Source of the DNA: a virus
Direction: 5' to 3' (one strand)
Virus record (IMG/VR): IMGVR_UViG_3300028837_003362
Location: 1-37,139 of that record
Length of the DNA stretch: 37,139 bases
Position numbers and translations under genes: made by a program. The notes below the pieces were generated by a model, which did no database searches, was not told the origin of the DNA, and was given only the letters and a program-made list of their open reading frames with translations. This document shows positions 6,562-14,763 of the stretch, in pieces; within the stretch, counting starts at the first letter, position 1, and each line of letters begins with the position of its first letter.

Positions 6562-7074
6562 ATGTTTGTATTATGGGAATGTGAGAAGGCTGATTATTCG
6601 GATAGCGTTGGGCGATATAGATATGATGAACCTGAAAGGCCTGGAAGAAACCACCAATTATTCGCATGGGCAAAACCTGAGAATGTTCACGAAACCGCGC
6701 TCGACGTATTTATGGCGGCTATCCAATTATTGAAAGATGGGGGGTATTGTCTGAGGTATTTACCTCCTTGTGATGTTTCTATGGATAGCCTGTATTTGGC
6801 TGGGAACAATAGGAATATTTTGCGTTTGATCCCAGCGATTAAGAGAGATAAGGGAACCCGTGATCGTCTTGTCATTACTCCGCCCAAGCCCGAGCAAACA
6901 GAAATGGAGAAATGGAAGGCCTCGATGCCGGAACTATCGGATTATTTGAGAAAAAAAGAGACCGATAGTTTCTCTGAGGCGGAAAAATTGTCGGTGCTTT
7001 TATCGTATGATGGGTGCATGGCAAGATACGGTGTAGCTATGAAAAAATGGATCAGCGAGATGCCGGATGCCTGA
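6562..7074 (+). CDS. hypothetical protein
   Basis: Predicted 170-residue soluble protein with no membrane or export signal. ATG 6562 follows AAAGGAGG with a ten-base gap. The sequence is mixed helix and strand, with aromatic N-terminal residues (VLWECEKADY) and a charged helical C-terminus. The last codons overlap the next gene by eight bases. Not recognised; position suggests an accessory role before packaging. Confidence 0.65.
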   Translation: MFVLWECEKADYSDSVGRYRYDEPERPGRNHQLFAWAKPENVHETALDVFMAAIQLLKDGGYCLRYLPPCDVSMDSLYLAGNNRNILRLIPAIKRDKGTRDRLVITPPKPEQTEMEKWKASMPELSDYLRKKETDSFSEAEKLSVLLSYDGCMARYGVAMKKWISEMPDA

Positions 7075-7291
7075 ATACACCATCCAGGTTCCTATTAGAG
7101 CGACTGCCTATGTGACCCTCGAGGCCGATTCTGAGTCTGAGGCTTTGAGAAAGGTGGCCGTCATGGATTTCCGATTAAGCCTTGAAGAAAGTGTTGATCG
7201 GAAGATACAGTTAACGTGGGAGACTTTGGTTGCGAGAATTGTTGGTAAATTGTACGGAAAGAACGCTACGAGGTGGCCGTGTCGGCTATAA
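7067..7291 (+). CDS. small hypothetical protein
   Basis: Predicted 74-residue protein starting MPEYTIQVPIRATAYVTLEADSE, a beta-strand pattern seen in short phage proteins of unknown role, followed by helix (SEALRKVAVMDF). It overlaps the genes on both sides, so all three are probably translated in series. Confidence 0.55.
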   Translation: MPEYTIQVPIRATAYVTLEADSESEALRKVAVMDFRLSLEESVDRKIQLTWETLVARIVGKLYGKNATRWPCRL

Positions 7292-7821
7292 AACTCAAAA
7301 AAATTTATGCTGAGAGAGGCGAAAAACAAGACTCTGTCTCCCTTGTCCTGTGGGATCTTGTCTCTGAGTGCAAGGACGATAAGTGCCCGCTGGTTAAGCG
7401 GTGCGATTATGTCAAGACCGGGCTGTGCTCGATGGAGACCCAGTATTTGAACGCCGTTACGGCACCGGTTGTGCGCATGCTGCAGGGCGATAATAAGAAT
7501 GTCTCGATGTTGTCCGAGATGGAGTTTTTAGACTATGGCCTGAAATGTTTACCGTTATACCACGATCTTGTCCGGGTTAAGATGGCTATCCTTGCCCTGG
7601 ACGCGATTGTCGTGGACGGGGCCCAGGGTGTGAGGGTGCATCCGCTGTTTAGGGAAAAGCGCGAAATTATCAAGGCTATTGAGGGTTTAGATATTACGAG
7701 AGTTTTAAGGGAGAGGTTTAAGAGTATTAAAAACGTTACCCCCGGGGAAGATATGTCGCCGAAAGAACGGGAGCAGGAAGGAAACCCGGACCTTGCCCGG
7801 CAGCTGATGGAAGTGAAATGA
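7273..7821 (+). CDS. putative terminase small subunit
   Basis: Predicted 182-residue protein immediately before the large terminase gene, overlapping it as ATGA. Position is the main evidence: the small subunit normally precedes the large one and recognises the packaging site. Residues about 126-145 (VHPLFREKREIIKAIEGLD) resemble the C-terminal part of P27-type small terminases. A cysteine cluster near residues 34-53 (CKDDKCPLVKRC, then C) is unusual for that family and may bind a metal. GTG 7273 follows TACGAGG; GTG 7279 is also possible. Assignment is an inference. Confidence 0.5.
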   Translation: MAVSAIKLKKIYAERGEKQDSVSLVLWDLVSECKDDKCPLVKRCDYVKTGLCSMETQYLNAVTAPVVRMLQGDNKNVSMLSEMEFLDYGLKCLPLYHDLVRVKMAILALDAIVVDGAQGVRVHPLFREKREIIKAIEGLDITRVLRERFKSIKNVTPGEDMSPKEREQEGNPDLARQLMEVK

Positions 7822-9680
7822 CAGACGCCCAGCTTAGAAGATACAGAAGGGGAGCTGAAGGTTTTTTTGCGTGGGCCGAGGAGAATGCTAAGGTCCCTAT
7901 CTACCCTGAGGGCTCTGTAATCCCCGAGTGGTACAGCCTGGGGAAGCTTCCGGACGATCCGCACCCCGGGACCGGTCGATCTTATAAGAGCATGTGGGAG
8001 GCGCAAAAAGAAGAACTCCGGGAGGCCCTCCGGATGGTGCGTGGGCGATTTGTGTACCGGCTGATTATTCTGTGCTGGCCTCGAGGGGAAGGCAAGAGCC
8101 TGGTTGTTTGCCTGATTGAGATCTGGCGTTTTCTGTGCTGGCCCCGCGAAAAAATTATGCTGGGCGCAAATTCCAAGGACCAGGTCAAGTTTGTTCATTA
8201 CGATATCATACGGGACATAATTTTAAACTCTCCGAAACTGGTTAATGAGGTAGGCCGAAAAAAGGTCAAATTAAAAGACATTTCCGTCCGTAACGAGTCG
8301 GGCGACATTCTTTCCATTATTCAGTGTGTGTCTTCGTTTTCGGGCATTTTTTCAAACATTACGAGTTTTACCTTCTCTGAAATGTTCGACATGAAGAACA
8401 CGAAGTTTTATACCCAGATCTACGGTTCTATCCGGAACATTCCTAATGCATTCGGCGCAATTGATTCCACGGTATCTGCTAAAACCCACGTTCTTTACAA
8501 GCTATTCAATACTGCGCAAAAAAGGATCAAGGAAAAAGGGACAAGCGCTCCACTCTTTTTTTCGTATAAGTGCTCCAAGGCTGGGGACCAGGGCGATTAC
8601 TGGAATCCCTACATGACCAAGGAGCAGCTTGACTCTTATCGCGATGAATTCCCGATGGGGGATTTTGAAAGATATTTCCTGAATTTATGGTCCGCAGGTG
8701 CGGAGAATATTTTTTCAGATGAGATGATCGCAGCGACCAACTATATTGGTGCTGACAAGCTTTTATTGAACCACGGTGTGGTGATTCAGTTGGTGACTAA
8801 CCGTATCAAGACGATGGACGAGGACAAAAAGTACAACCCCGAATTCCTGGAAAAGTTGTGGGATCAACAGGCCAAATTAGACAATATTGAGAGCCGCCTC
8901 TGGCCCGTAGAAGACATTTACAAAATTCGGGATCCTCAGGGCCTGCCCCTTGCTGCCACTCCCGACGCCCTTACCCGGCTGACCGATTTATTTGATACCG
9001 ACTGGGTTGTCCTGGCCGGCTGTGACCGGGCAGATCCTATGAAAAAAAGGACGGCGGCCAGATCGATTGTAACCATTTTGGCCAAGGGGCTTCCTGGCAG
9101 CCGGTCGACCCACCAGGTTGTTACCGATGAAGCTATTCCTCATTATATCTTCGTGTTGCTTCACCTTTTACACGTTGCCGATAGCAGTATCGAAGGGATT
9201 AAGGAGAGCCTTCGCCTGGCCAACATGGCCTATGACGGGATTGATATGTTCTGCGCAGAGCGTTGGGGGGTGCATGATGCCCCGGCTTGGCTGGCAGGAG
9301 AGGATATCGCGTTTGAGATTATTTATCCTACATATGACAGGCAGAAGGCCGCCTTTGTTGAACTATACAAGCTTTATGAGACCGGCCGGTTTAAGGCCCC
9401 GCCGTGCGTTGTTCCTGGTTCTGTAGGGCCTGATATTTTGAAAGAAGAGCCTACTGCGTTTATGCACAATCCTTTACCCGGGCCCACGGGTCCTCGTGGA
9501 TTCTATTCGGCTGAAAAGGATAAGAAATACGGGATTCAGGACGATGTGATGTATTCCCTGGCGTGGACGATTTATGGTGGCAGGATGCTGGGTGTTGACG
9601 ATTTTAGATCCAGGAGCTCAAACGTGTTTTTTGGTGAGATGTTCCAAAATAAGGGGCTTATGGGGAACTATGATGATTGA
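7818..9680 (+). CDS. terL: terminase large subunit
   Basis: Predicted 620-residue packaging motor that cuts concatemeric DNA and pumps it into the prohead using ATP. The N-terminal ATPase has a Walker A, PRGEGKS, at residues 88-94, and a Walker B-like hydrophobic strand near 181-191 (ITSFTFSEMFD). The C-terminal RNase H-fold nuclease shows its acidic residues in WVVLAGCDRADP (about 395), GIDMFCAERWG (about 475) and DDVMYSLAW (about 575). Length is typical. Start ATG 7818 overlaps the upstream stop. It ends in a frame overlapped by the next gene. Confidence 0.93.
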   Translation: MTDAQLRRYRRGAEGFFAWAEENAKVPIYPEGSVIPEWYSLGKLPDDPHPGTGRSYKSMWEAQKEELREALRMVRGRFVYRLIILCWPRGEGKSLVVCLIEIWRFLCWPREKIMLGANSKDQVKFVHYDIIRDIILNSPKLVNEVGRKKVKLKDISVRNESGDILSIIQCVSSFSGIFSNITSFTFSEMFDMKNTKFYTQIYGSIRNIPNAFGAIDSTVSAKTHVLYKLFNTAQKRIKEKGTSAPLFFSYKCSKAGDQGDYWNPYMTKEQLDSYRDEFPMGDFERYFLNLWSAGAENIFSDEMIAATNYIGADKLLLNHGVVIQLVTNRIKTMDEDKKYNPEFLEKLWDQQAKLDNIESRLWPVEDIYKIRDPQGLPLAATPDALTRLTDLFDTDWVVLAGCDRADPMKKRTAARSIVTILAKGLPGSRSTHQVVTDEAIPHYIFVLLHLLHVADSSIEGIKESLRLANMAYDGIDMFCAERWGVHDAPAWLAGEDIAFEIIYPTYDRQKAAFVELYKLYETGRFKAPPCVVPGSVGPDILKEEPTAFMHNPLPGPTGPRGFYSAEKDKKYGIQDDVMYSLAWTIYGGRMLGVDDFRSRSSNVFFGEMFQNKGLMGNYDD

Positions 9681-10071
9681 AAGGGCTCATCTTTTGGGAA
9701 AGGACGACGAGAAGACGTTGTGTGGGAAGAGCGGGTCGGAATGGATTAATCGCATAATAGATGCGAGAGTGGACGAAGTTTGTCCTGAGTGCTTGGAAGT
9801 ATTGAGGGTGAAGCATAGAAAAACATTACAGTTAAAGCCATTAAAATTAGCCCCTAAAGATTCCTCATATATTTGTTTAATAGCTAAATCGGGAGAAACA
9901 GAAGTGGCGTGGTGGGGTTTTGAGCATTTCAAGGAAAAGCGATGTTGGAATATACGTAATATCCCTGGCGGGGCGGTTCGATTGGAGTCGTCATTGGGTT
10001 CATATAAATATCGTGGATGGGTTAGATTTTCAGAATTGTTTGAATTTATAAGAGACAGGGTGACGAATTGA
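9670..10071 (+). CDS. hypothetical protein
   Basis: Predicted 133-residue protein starting inside the last codons of the terminase gene (ATG 9670 or 9673), with GGGG upstream. An N-terminal pair of half-sites, TLCGKSG and VCPECLEVL, suggests a small zinc-binding unit. The C-terminal part is beta-rich with many aromatic residues. The stop overlaps the next ATG. Function unknown. Confidence 0.6.
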   Translation: MMIERAHLLGKDDEKTLCGKSGSEWINRIIDARVDEVCPECLEVLRVKHRKTLQLKPLKLAPKDSSYICLIAKSGETEVAWWGFEHFKEKRCWNIRNIPGGAVRLESSLGSYKYRGWVRFSELFEFIRDRVTN

Positions 10072-10250
10072 TGAAAAAATCTGTGCAAGAAGAAGCGTTT
10101 ACACTGAGAAAAAAATGGGACGATCTTGTAAAAGCGACCAGGTATTGGGATCTTGTCCGGTGGATTATGGATCAGCTTGTCGTTTCTTTGGTTTGGTCAA
10201 AGCGAATTTGGAGAATCTTTAACGGCGACGCCAGGAGAAAAACTGATTGA
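10071..10250 (+). CDS. small basic hypothetical protein
   Basis: Predicted 59-residue Trp-rich basic protein (KKWDDLVKATRYWDLVRW, then VVSLVWSKRIWRIF). The middle could be an amphipathic or peripheral membrane helix but is too charged for a clear transmembrane span. ATG 10071 overlaps the preceding stop. Confidence 0.45.
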   Translation: MKKSVQEEAFTLRKKWDDLVKATRYWDLVRWIMDQLVVSLVWSKRIWRIFNGDARRKTD

Positions 10251-10270
10251 ACATGTAGAAAAGGAGTCCA

Positions 10271-10480
10271 ATGACAGCATACAACCTGTATAGCCATGGT
10301 CAGATGTGTGTAACCGATAAATTCCGCAAGGGGTTTGATCAAACAACCTGGCCTAAAGAAAACCCGTGTCGACGTAAATCCTGCCGGTTTTTTGGCAAGC
10401 CGGGGTGTTTCGAGGTTCAGACGGGCCGGGGCGCGGAGCGGTGTAATTGGTATGAGAAGGAGGGTGGGAAGAAAACATGA
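10271..10480 (+). CDS. small cysteine-rich protein
   Basis: Predicted 69-residue protein with cysteines spaced NPCRRKSCRFFGKPGC and one more near the C-terminus (RCNWY), consistent with a compact metal-binding knot. AAAAGGAG precedes ATG 10271. The stop overlaps the next start (ATGA). Confidence 0.6.
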   Translation: MTAYNLYSHGQMCVTDKFRKGFDQTTWPKENPCRRKSCRFFGKPGCFEVQTGRGAERCNWYEKEGGKKT

Positions 10481-10671
10481 AGCATTATACTTGCGATAAT
10501 TGCGAAGCGGTCATTTCAGGAGGAGATCCAAATGTTTTCTTGAACGGCATTATTGGGTCATCTGGTGGCATTTTATTGCCTGAACTGTTTCAAGAAAAGC
10601 ATTTTTGTGGTCCTGAGTGTTTTTGGCAATGGGTAGATAAACATCATCCTGGGGCCGAAATTGATTCTTAA
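10477..10671 (+). CDS. small zinc-ribbon protein
   Basis: Predicted 64-residue protein with CDNC at residues 5-8 and CGPEC near 44-48, a clear two-pair zinc-ribbon or treble-clef layout. It overlaps the preceding gene by four bases. It is one of several tiny zinc proteins in this genome. Function unknown. Confidence 0.65.
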   Translation: MKHYTCDNCEAVISGGDPNVFLNGIIGSSGGILLPELFQEKHFCGPECFWQWVDKHHPGAEIDS

Positions 10672-10749
10672 CTGGGACGATGAAAAATACGCAGCTGGTA
10701 CATTTTACCCCACCTTCCGTCATGTTTTTGACACTATTTTAGATTTTCC

Positions 10750-10779
10750 TTGACAAATTAATATTTTACAGTTTAGACT
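10750..10779 (+). promoter_or_regulatory. promoter candidate upstream of the head operon
   Basis: A perfect TTGACA at 10750-10755, an 18-base A/T-rich spacer and TAGACT at 10774-10779 lie just before the portal gene. It is the best promoter in the late region and occupies one of the few intergenic gaps (about 120 bases). A second TTGACA at 10728-10733 has no matching -10. Confidence 0.45.
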
Positions 10780-10790
10780 TTCAAGGTGAA

Positions 10791-12422
10791 ATGGGATCTT
10801 CACCTATGAATGCAGCTGAGATCGATCAGTATATCACCGACATCCCTGACGAAGTCATGACCTCCATGACTTTTTCCGTCCCATGGCAGTACGACGCTGA
10901 GTCGGGGGGGCGTAAGGATCCCGACGGTTTTGTTTATCATCCTTCCGACGACAAGGACGAAGGCGAACTCACCCGCGAAATACTCCAAAAAGAGATCTGG
11001 CAAAAAGCGCAACAGACTCCCCATTGTAATACGGCCATCAGGGGACTTGCTGGCCGACTGGCCGGCCGCGGCTTCGAAGTTTCTTGTGAGATCACAAAAA
11101 TCCAGGATATTATAGACGAAGTCTCAGATGATCATCGGAATCGTTTATTCTGTAATAATTACAAATATGCCCTGAGGGGCGAACTCGAGGGCGAGCTTCA
11201 TCTTTGCCTGACTTGTCACCCGGATGGCTTTATCGAGGTGGACTTTATCGACCCTGGTAGAATTGAAGGTTTCCAGGACGGTACCGGCGTTATCTGGCAT
11301 CCGAAAAAGGCAAACATGCCGCTTATTTACAATATCAAGGCTCCTACCAATAGTGACGTAACCGACCAGGATAAGTTTGATCAGCAAATCCCCAGCATAA
11401 ACATTGCGAGATACCCCGACTTGCTCGAGGTTGCATCTAAGCAATACGGGTTTGATAGGGCCCTGCTTGCGAAAAGTCAACGGTGGGGCAGCCGATTCCG
11501 AAGCCTTGGTCGCTTTAATCAATTCGTTGTGGCTTGGGATAAAAGCTGGATTACGCGGAGAAACGTGGGTCATCTTAGAACTATCCTAAAGTGGTCTAAT
11601 CTTTACGAAAACCTCAAGCTTTGGGAAGCTGACTACAAGAAGGCGGCTTCTGCCTATCTTTGGGTATTTAAAATCACGGATGCCAAGTCTTTTCGGATTT
11701 GGTTGGCCATGAGCGACGAAGATAAGCGAAAGACCATGATGACCGCCAAGAAAACCCCCGGAGCCTCGGTTATCCTTCCTCCTGGTATCGAATTGGATGT
11801 AAAGTATCCCCAGCTGCCCAAAATCTCAGACGAAGATCGTGATATTTTAAGGTTGATTACCGCTGGAACCGGTGAACCTGAGGACGTTATGACAGGGGCG
11901 GCACAAGGGCCATTCGCCTCGGTTAAGGCTTCAAGGGGGCCTTTTTCAGAGCGCACCGAGGATGAGAAGGATTCCTGGGAGATGTTCCTGCGGTACGATT
12001 TTTGGGGTAGCGTTTTCTTTTTGAAAAACAAGACTGCCGGCATGCCCGAGTTTTTTAGTTCGAGAGAGTGCGTTCGATTCGATGAGAAGCAAGAGCCGGT
12101 ATTCGTCAAAAGAAGGAAGCGACCTGAAAAGTGGTTAGAGTTCGTGTTCCCACCTTCGGGGGCAACGGAGGTCGATGAATCTCGTGCCAAGGCCCTGCTT
12201 GGCGTAAAACATGGTCCGCTGTCTGACACGCTCGGGATCGCTAAGAGTGAAGTGGCTAAACGGTTGGGCTTTACTAATTATCGTCAACAGCGGCTTAAAT
12301 ATGAAACCGAGAAAGAAAAATATCCGGAGCTGCCCTTGATGCTGGACGCTGAGTCGCTTCAGGAGAGCAAGGAGGCGGAACCTGCAAGACCTGCAAAACA
12401 GACCAAGACTGTCAAAAAATGA
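10791..12422 (+). CDS. portal protein
   Basis: Predicted 543-residue portal, the dodecameric ring at the capsid vertex through which DNA enters and to which the tail attaches. Evidence is length, position directly after packaging genes and before protease/scaffold, and family-like segments: HCNTAIRGLAGRLAGRGFEV near residue 78, FCNNYKYALRGELEGELHLC near 118, IDPGRIEGFQ, and a long central helix region. The C-terminus has a Lys/Glu-rich tail. ATG 10791 follows CAAGGTGAA. The stop overlaps the next ATG. Confidence 0.88.
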   Translation: MGSSPMNAAEIDQYITDIPDEVMTSMTFSVPWQYDAESGGRKDPDGFVYHPSDDKDEGELTREILQKEIWQKAQQTPHCNTAIRGLAGRLAGRGFEVSCEITKIQDIIDEVSDDHRNRLFCNNYKYALRGELEGELHLCLTCHPDGFIEVDFIDPGRIEGFQDGTGVIWHPKKANMPLIYNIKAPTNSDVTDQDKFDQQIPSINIARYPDLLEVASKQYGFDRALLAKSQRWGSRFRSLGRFNQFVVAWDKSWITRRNVGHLRTILKWSNLYENLKLWEADYKKAASAYLWVFKITDAKSFRIWLAMSDEDKRKTMMTAKKTPGASVILPPGIELDVKYPQLPKISDEDRDILRLITAGTGEPEDVMTGAAQGPFASVKASRGPFSERTEDEKDSWEMFLRYDFWGSVFFLKNKTAGMPEFFSSRECVRFDEKQEPVFVKRRKRPEKWLEFVFPPSGATEVDESRAKALLGVKHGPLSDTLGIAKSEVAKRLGFTNYRQQRLKYETEKEKYPELPLMLDAESLQESKEAEPARPAKQTKTVKK

Positions 12423-12787
12423 AAATCGAAGTCACTCAAGAAATTCGTGATCTTATCGAGTTGATCGATAAGAAGTACAGTGAGGCCAAGGAAGCAAAAA
12501 TCTCGCGCTTAAGCGTTGAGTGGGGCAAGTGGTCTCGGGAAATGAACGTGGAGCTTCGGAAAAAGGATGGCATTCTTTTCAAATATGTAACTATTTACTG
12601 GACGCTGAAATCTCAAATGCTGGAGATGTTTTTTAAGCATCCGTCAAAAATGGTTAAGGTGAGACGCAAAAAGCGGATGCAGAAGGAAATTGCCGATATC
12701 AAAAAAATTATTTTAACGGGGGATGTCGTCGGTGATGGGAATCTAACAGACACCGAATTACAGAGATTGATATTGAAAAATCAATAA
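12419..12787 (+). CDS. hypothetical head-region protein
   Basis: Predicted 122-residue, strongly helical, highly charged protein (EIRDLIELIDKKYSEAKEAK, KKRMQKEIADIKKII). It overlaps the portal stop as ATGA and lies just before a terminator, so it is the last gene of the portal unit. Its place between portal and protease suggests a head accessory role, but the family is not recognised. Confidence 0.6.
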   Translation: MKIEVTQEIRDLIELIDKKYSEAKEAKISRLSVEWGKWSREMNVELRKKDGILFKYVTIYWTLKSQMLEMFFKHPSKMVKVRRKKRMQKEIADIKKIILTGDVVGDGNLTDTELQRLILKNQ

Positions 12788-12824
12788 CGCGGGCTGATCA
12801 CTCTCGTTATTAGCCAAATTTTTT

Positions 12825-12874
12825 GAAAGGGTCTTTACCTGGCGCCAGGCCTTCGGTGAAGACCCTTTCTTTTT
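12825..12874 (+). terminator. rho-independent terminator
   Basis: A strong inverted repeat, GAAAGGGTCTT with AAGACCCTTTC, extends into ACC/GGT and closes on a loop containing TGGCGCCAG; it is followed by TTTTT at 12870-12874. It lies between the portal unit and the protease-scaffold gene. Partial termination here would set the ratio of portal to capsid transcripts. Confidence 0.85.
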
Positions 12875-12892
12875 GGCCCAGAGGAGAAGCAT

Positions 12893-14059
12893 ATGAACGA
12901 GACCCAAAAAATACCAAAAGCTGCACTGTGTTTTATGGACCCTGATTGCTTTGCCCAGGTAAAGGGTAATGATGAAGGGGATCAACTTACCATGGTGGTT
13001 TATAGTGGCGGGTTAATAAAAGATCATTGGTGGTGGGATGATCTTGCCATCGATCTTTCTGGTATGTCTTTCCCAAAGTCGAGATTCCCCATTTTAGAAA
13101 ATCATGATCAATCAAGGAAGCTTGCATTTGGTACAAAAAAGCCGTCGATCGATTCCGGGGCTCTTGTAATTAATAGCGCCGAGTTTGTTGATACTCCCGA
13201 GAGCGAGGAGTTCCGCAAGCTTTCCAAGCAGGGCTTTCCCTATGAGAGCTCCATGTATAGCAAGCCGACCGTGGTTGAGCGAGTTACGAAAGGGGCCAAG
13301 GTGGAGGTTAACGGTATGACCGTAACCGGTCCTGCCACTGTTTGGCGGAAGTGTATATTCAAGGAAGCTTCGGTCTGTGTTTTTGGCTGGGATTCAAACA
13401 CGAAAGCAACTGCTTTCGCAAACGAAGAGATCGAATTAACCGTTGAGACGGTTGGCGATAAAAAAGTTGAAGTAAAGGAGGTGACACACATGAAACTGGA
13501 AGAGTTAAGAGAGAAGCACCCCGAGTTGCTTGTTCAGATCGAGACCGATCTTCAGGCCAAATTCAATATTGACAAGGAGGCCATGGAGACCGCATTTGCT
13601 GCGGAGAAAGCTGATCTCGAGACAAGGCTTGCTCAAGAGAAGGCTGATCTAGAGAAGGATCTCGGGACCAAGTTGTCCGAGCGCGATGAGCGTATTTTGA
13701 AGCTTGAAAAGACCGACACCATCCGCGCGGAGAACGAGAGGGAGGCCGAGGCCGGCAAGATTTGGTCCGAGAAGCTGGCCAACAGCGATGTCGGGCCGGA
13801 GCTTCACGAGAAAGTGAAGCGGCACATCTTGACGTCGAAGTTCGTCAAGGATGGCGTGTTCGACAAGGAGGCCTTTGCTACGGCCGTGGATGCCGAGATC
13901 AAGGATTGGGAGGAACGGCTACCACACTCTTCTGTTTTAGGCGGCGGGTTTGGTAAGAAGGGAGTAGTTGACGAAAAACTCGCGGCCGAGGACAAAGCGG
14001 ACGAAAAACTCGCGGATGATATTTTTACAGCATCCGGAGGCAAAAAGGAGGTGGAATAA
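12893..14059 (+). CDS. prohead protease fused to scaffold
   Basis: Predicted 388-residue protein. Residues 1-195 fit a prohead maturation protease: PILENHDQSRKLAFG with the active-site-like His, then EFVDTPESEEFRKL, FPYESSMY and VWRKCIFKEASVCVFG, as in HK97/U35-type proteases. Residues 200-388 are a charged coiled coil (AAEKADLETRLAQEKADLEKD) typical of a scaffold, ending in a disordered acidic tail. GAGGAGA precedes ATG 12893. The protease would cleave itself and the scaffold after prohead assembly. An internal start yields scaffold alone. Confidence 0.8.
   Translation: MNETQKIPKAALCFMDPDCFAQVKGNDEGDQLTMVVYSGGLIKDHWWWDDLAIDLSGMSFPKSRFPILENHDQSRKLAFGTKKPSIDSGALVINSAEFVDTPESEEFRKLSKQGFPYESSMYSKPTVVERVTKGAKVEVNGMTVTGPATVWRKCIFKEASVCVFGWDSNTKATAFANEEIELTVETVGDKKVEVKEVTHMKLEELREKHPELLVQIETDLQAKFNIDKEAMETAFAAEKADLETRLAQEKADLEKDLGTKLSERDERILKLEKTDTIRAENEREAEAGKIWSEKLANSDVGPELHEKVKRHILTSKFVKDGVFDKEAFATAVDAEIKDWEERLPHSSVLGGGFGKKGVVDEKLAAEDKADEKLADDIFTASGGKKEVE
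13474..13492 (+). promoter_or_regulatory. internal ribosome binding site for nested scaffold
   Basis: AAAGGAGGTGA at 13474-13484 is an 11-base perfect complement to the usual 16S rRNA 3' end, with eight bases between GGAGG and ATG 13490. The ATG is in frame with the surrounding protease gene, exactly at the protease-scaffold junction. Confidence 0.85.
13490..14059 (+). CDS. scaffold protein from nested in-frame start
   Basis: Predicted 189-residue scaffold, identical to the C-terminal half of the protease-scaffold protein, starting MKLEELREKHPELL. It is almost all coiled coil and would be made in large excess over the full-length protein because of its very strong ribosome site. This is the arrangement of lambda C and Nu3. 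Scaffold guides capsid assembly and is removed by the protease. Confidence 0.75.
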   Translation: MKLEELREKHPELLVQIETDLQAKFNIDKEAMETAFAAEKADLETRLAQEKADLEKDLGTKLSERDERILKLEKTDTIRAENEREAEAGKIWSEKLANSDVGPELHEKVKRHILTSKFVKDGVFDKEAFATAVDAEIKDWEERLPHSSVLGGGFGKKGVVDEKLAAEDKADEKLADDIFTASGGKKEVE

Positions 14060-14062
14060 AAC

Positions 14063-14746
14063 ATGCCATTAGGACAAACACCATATGTTTTTCAGGGTGG
14101 CCAGGGAGACCTTCAGCGGATTTTTTATAGCGATCCGAATCTGGCCATGATGCACGCCATTACGATCCCTGCCGGTTACGGAGTTATTAAGGCCGGGATG
14201 GTCATGGGGATTATTACCGAGGGCAATAGAAAGAACCAGTATGTCCCGTACTGCCCCGTGGCTGATAGTCGGGAATTCGGTGCTGGGTTGGCTAATGTCC
14301 CGGGCCTTGAATACCTGACGAACGAGCCAGGTACCGACAAGGTAGGTCATGTAAGGCTGGAGCAGAGCTATAAGTTCGTGGTTGCTGATCACCTTGCTGC
14401 GTGGGACGACGACGATGTTCAAGTTGACCTGGGGGCCGTTACGGCCATTGACCGAACCACGTATCCTCACCTTGGGCTGATCACCGTTACCAACTCTTTT
14501 GGTTCGGAAACGGTTGCCAAGGGCGGCGCGATCGGAATTCAGACCTCTACCACTACGCCTTTTGTGGCTGCCAAGGGCATTCTTTTAGGCGCAGTAGATA
14601 CTGGCGAAGGGGAGAATGCCAAGGGCGGGCAGGGTGTTTTGGTTATTAAAAGCGCCATGCTCTACAAGGACAACCTTTTCAACTACAACGCCAATGTTCT
14701 TTCGGACCTGTCCGGTTCGGAGGATGGCAAATACTTGGTCATATAG
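14063..14746 (+). CDS. head decoration protein
   Basis: Predicted 227-residue beta-rich protein between scaffold and major capsid, the usual place of decoration proteins. The C-terminus (VLVIKSAMLYKDNLFNYNAN) and N-terminus (TPYVFQGGQGDLQRIFYSD) resemble phage head decoration proteins that trimerise on the capsid surface. AGGAGGTGG precedes ATG 14063. It could be a glycan acceptor for the downstream cassette; that is speculation. Confidence 0.6.
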   Translation: MPLGQTPYVFQGGQGDLQRIFYSDPNLAMMHAITIPAGYGVIKAGMVMGIITEGNRKNQYVPYCPVADSREFGAGLANVPGLEYLTNEPGTDKVGHVRLEQSYKFVVADHLAAWDDDDVQVDLGAVTAIDRTTYPHLGLITVTNSFGSETVAKGGAIGIQTSTTTPFVAAKGILLGAVDTGEGENAKGGQGVLVIKSAMLYKDNLFNYNANVLSDLSGSEDGKYLVI

Positions 14747-14763
14747 GAAGGGGGTGAATAAGC

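Noticed and set aside
7533-8198. 221-codon frame on the - strand
   Set aside because: It is antisense to the terminase genes, has no ribosome site, and the + strand protein is clearly recognised.
11654-12229. 191-codon frame on the - strand
   Set aside because: Antisense shadow of the portal gene.
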